Positions 63,079 through 64,000 of a stretch of DNA of 64,000 bases are shown here, piece by piece. The notes beneath the pieces are model-generated. The model saw only the letters and a program-made list of their open reading frames with translations. It was not told the origin of the DNA and did not search any database. The stretch comes from an uncultured bacterium (GTDB taxonomy: Bacteria; Bacillota; Clostridia; Oscillospirales; Oscillospiraceae). The stretch is from contig CAMCCC010000003.1 in the NCBI GenBank assembly GCA_945873205.1, positions 1-64,000 of the forward strand, written 5' to 3'. The position numbers were made by a program, and so were the translations under genes. Within the stretch, counting starts at the first letter, position 1; the number at the start of each line of letters is the position of its first letter.

Positions 63079-63109
63079 TAAAAAGGCGCAGTCAAAAGGC
63101 TGCGCCTTG
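63079..63109 (-). terminator. Hairpin between tRNA-Met and tRNA-Glu
   Basis: AAGGCGCAG / CTGCGCCTT with 8-nt loop and TTTTT on the minus strand. It looks like an intrinsic terminator inside a two-tRNA unit, or a processing signal. Confidence 0.6.
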
Positions 63110-63112
63110 AAT

Positions 63113-63189
63113 TGGTAGCGGCACCTGGATTCGAACCGGGGACACTGCGGGTATGAACCGCATGCTCTAGCCAACTGAGCTATGCCGCC
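63113..63189 (-). tRNA. tRNA-Met (anticodon CAT, elongator type)
   Basis: Cloverleaf on the minus strand: acceptor GGCGGCA/TGCCGCT, anticodon arm TGCGG-TTCATAC-CCGCA, encoded CCA. It lacks the C1 mismatch and GGG/CCC anticodon stem of initiators, so it is elongator Met; the tRNA-Ile2 (lysidine) type is a lesser possibility. Confidence 0.92.
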
Positions 63190-63216
63190 ATGTCTGTTCC
63201 CTGAACAGCAATAGGA

Positions 63217-63245
63217 ATTTTATCAGAAGCCGCCCCACTTGTCAA
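63217..63245 (-). promoter_or_regulatory. Promoter of the tRNA-Met/tRNA-Glu unit
   Basis: On the minus strand, -35 TTGACA (63245-63240), a 17-nt spacer and -10 TAAAAT (63222-63217). Confidence 0.85.
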
Positions 63246-63300
63246 CTGTTTTTTCAAAAAGTCGAGAAAAAAATATTTTCGAAAAAATTGCAAGTTCCTC

Positions 63301-63329
63301 TTGCAAAGTTCGGCATCCTGTGTTATCCT
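63301..63329 (+). promoter_or_regulatory. Promoter of tRNA-Val
   Basis: -35 TTGCAA (63301-63306), a 17-nt spacer and -10 TATCCT (63324-63329), 12 bases before the tRNA. Confidence 0.7.
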
Positions 63330-63340
63330 ATAAAGGCTTT

Positions 63341-63417
63341 GGAGGGTTAGCTCAGCTGGTTAGAGCGTCCGCCTCACACGCGGAAGGTCGACGGTTCGAG
63401 TCCGCCACTCTCCACCA
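63341..63417 (+). tRNA. tRNA-Val (anticodon CAC)
   Basis: Full cloverleaf: acceptor GGAGGGT/ACTCTCC, anticodon arm TCCGC-CTCACAC-GCGGA, T-loop GGTTCGAGTCC, encoded CCA. Confidence 0.96.
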
Positions 63418-63456
63418 AAAATCGGTAAGCTTCGTCAGAAGCTTACCGATTTTTAC
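63418..63456 (+). terminator. Terminator of tRNA-Val
   Basis: AATCGGTAAGCTT / AAGCTTACCGATT hairpin with T-run. Confidence 0.88.
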
Positions 63457-63553
63457 TTCTTCACTATTCATTATTCACTCTTACTTCTTGAATCCCTCCC
63501 GCCGCAGGCTTACTATGGCCTGGGGCTTTTTTCTTTCTCTCCCCTTCTCCCGC

Positions 63554-63582
63554 TTGCAATCGGGGGGCGCTGACGCTATAAT
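63554..63582 (+). promoter_or_regulatory. Promoter of the SDR gene
   Basis: -35 TTGCAA (63554-63559), a 17-nt spacer and consensus -10 TATAAT (63577-63582). Confidence 0.78.
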
Positions 63583-63627
63583 GGTTTCATCACAAATCCC
63601 TATAAAAAGAAAGACAGGAGTGTTAGT

Positions 63628-64000
63628 ATGAACAGATTAAAAGATAAGGTTGCCATCATCACCGGCTCTACCAGCGGCATCGGCGCGGCCATGGCCCGGC
63701 TTTTCGGCAAAGAAGGGGCCACGGTGGTTATCTGCGGCCGCCGGGAAAAGCGGGGCAACGCCCTGGCCCAGGAGATCAGGAAAAACGGCGGCAAGGCCAT
63801 GTATCATTTTCTTGACCTGACCCAGCCGGAGACCATCACCGCCCTCTTTGCCGACACCAAGGAAAAGCTGGGCAAGATCGACATTCTGGTGAACAACGCC
63901 GCCGCCATCGGCCTGCCTGACGGCACGGTAGAGGAAGTGACCCCGGAGATGTGGGACGCCATCTTCCAGAGCGACCTGCGGGGCGCCTTCATCGCCACCC
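63628..64000 (+). CDS. SDR family NAD(P)-dependent oxidoreductase (3' partial)
   Basis: The first 124 residues of a classical short-chain dehydrogenase; the gene runs off the right edge. The dinucleotide motif is TGSTSGIG (residues 13-20), followed by GRREKRG and NNAAA (an NNAG-like motif) near residue 91. The active-site Ser-Tyr-Lys lies beyond the window. Substrate unknown. AGGAG sits 7 bases upstream of ATG 63628. Confidence 0.92.
   Translation, partial: MNRLKDKVAIITGSTSGIGAAMARLFGKEGATVVICGRREKRGNALAQEIRKNGGKAMYHFLDLTQPETITALFADTKEKLGKIDILVNNAAAIGLPDGTVEEVTPEMWDAIFQSDLRGAFIAT

Noticed and set aside
63113-63189. Initiator tRNA-fMet
   Set aside because: The acceptor end is paired and the anticodon stem lacks three G:C pairs of GGG/CCC, so it fits an elongator.

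Overview
The window comes from a GC-rich, Gram-positive, spore-forming anaerobe. The C-terminal part of the mother-cell sporulation sigma factor SigE lies at the left edge. A SpoIIQ-like M23 endopeptidase follows behind a promoter that fits the forespore sigma-F consensus. Anaerobic metabolism is shown by oxygen-sensitive 2-hydroxyacyl-CoA dehydratases with their activase, and by a four-subunit 2-oxoacid:ferredoxin oxidoreductase. Together with glutamine synthetase III, a CBS-regulated family II pyrophosphatase and many short palindromic intergenic repeats, this points to a gut-type Clostridia lineage, perhaps Oscillospirales. That placement is inference; no rRNA gene is present.

Layout. 1-7.5 kb: sigE (partial), a MATE exporter, an operon of DUF2975, XRE regulator and DUF4173-like proteins, spoIIQ-like, pyridoxal kinase, enolase. 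7.7-11.7 kb: 2-hydroxyacyl-CoA dehydratase module 1 (activase, small membrane protein, two dehydratase subunits). 11.8-22.2 kb: AlaX-type editing protein, pgi, DacF-like carboxypeptidase, AI-2E-family exporter, cysteine desulfurase, mtaB, serC and a phosphoglycerate dehydrogenase. 22.5-25.6 kb: dehydratase module 2, a paralogous set without its own activase. 25.8-32 kb: an orphan P-loop protein, a lipoprotein, the 2-oxoacid oxidoreductase operon and a second P-loop protein. 32.2-38.6 kb: the F-type ATP synthase operon, in which b, delta (C-terminal part) and alpha are one 746-residue polypeptide and epsilon is cut down to its N-terminal domain. 39-48 kb: DegV, long-form HPF, a TPR/LRR membrane protein with a membrane partner, a secreted LysM/repeat protein, and a CBS-PPase. 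48-54.5 kb: a maltodextrin-type ABC importer, 4-alpha-glucanotransferase and LacI regulator. 54.6-62.9 kb: PfkB kinase, galM-glnN, a GT-C-like/GT2 glycosylation pair and a YugP-like protease. 63-64 kb: tRNA-Glu, tRNA-Met, tRNA-Val and the start of an SDR oxidoreductase.

How the genes work together. Two hydroxyacyl-CoA dehydratase modules could share one ATP-driven activase and reduced ferredoxin, and the 2-oxoacid oxidoreductase could supply the ferredoxin. Sugar import and MalQ feed Pgi and enolase, and SerC/SerA draw from glycolysis. The most unusual points are the b-delta-alpha ATP synthase fusion and the small membrane protein with a PLLxKHYD motif that accompanies both dehydratase modules. 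A roughly 230-bp MITE-like repeat is present in two clear copies, and further mosaic repeats fill most of the larger gaps.
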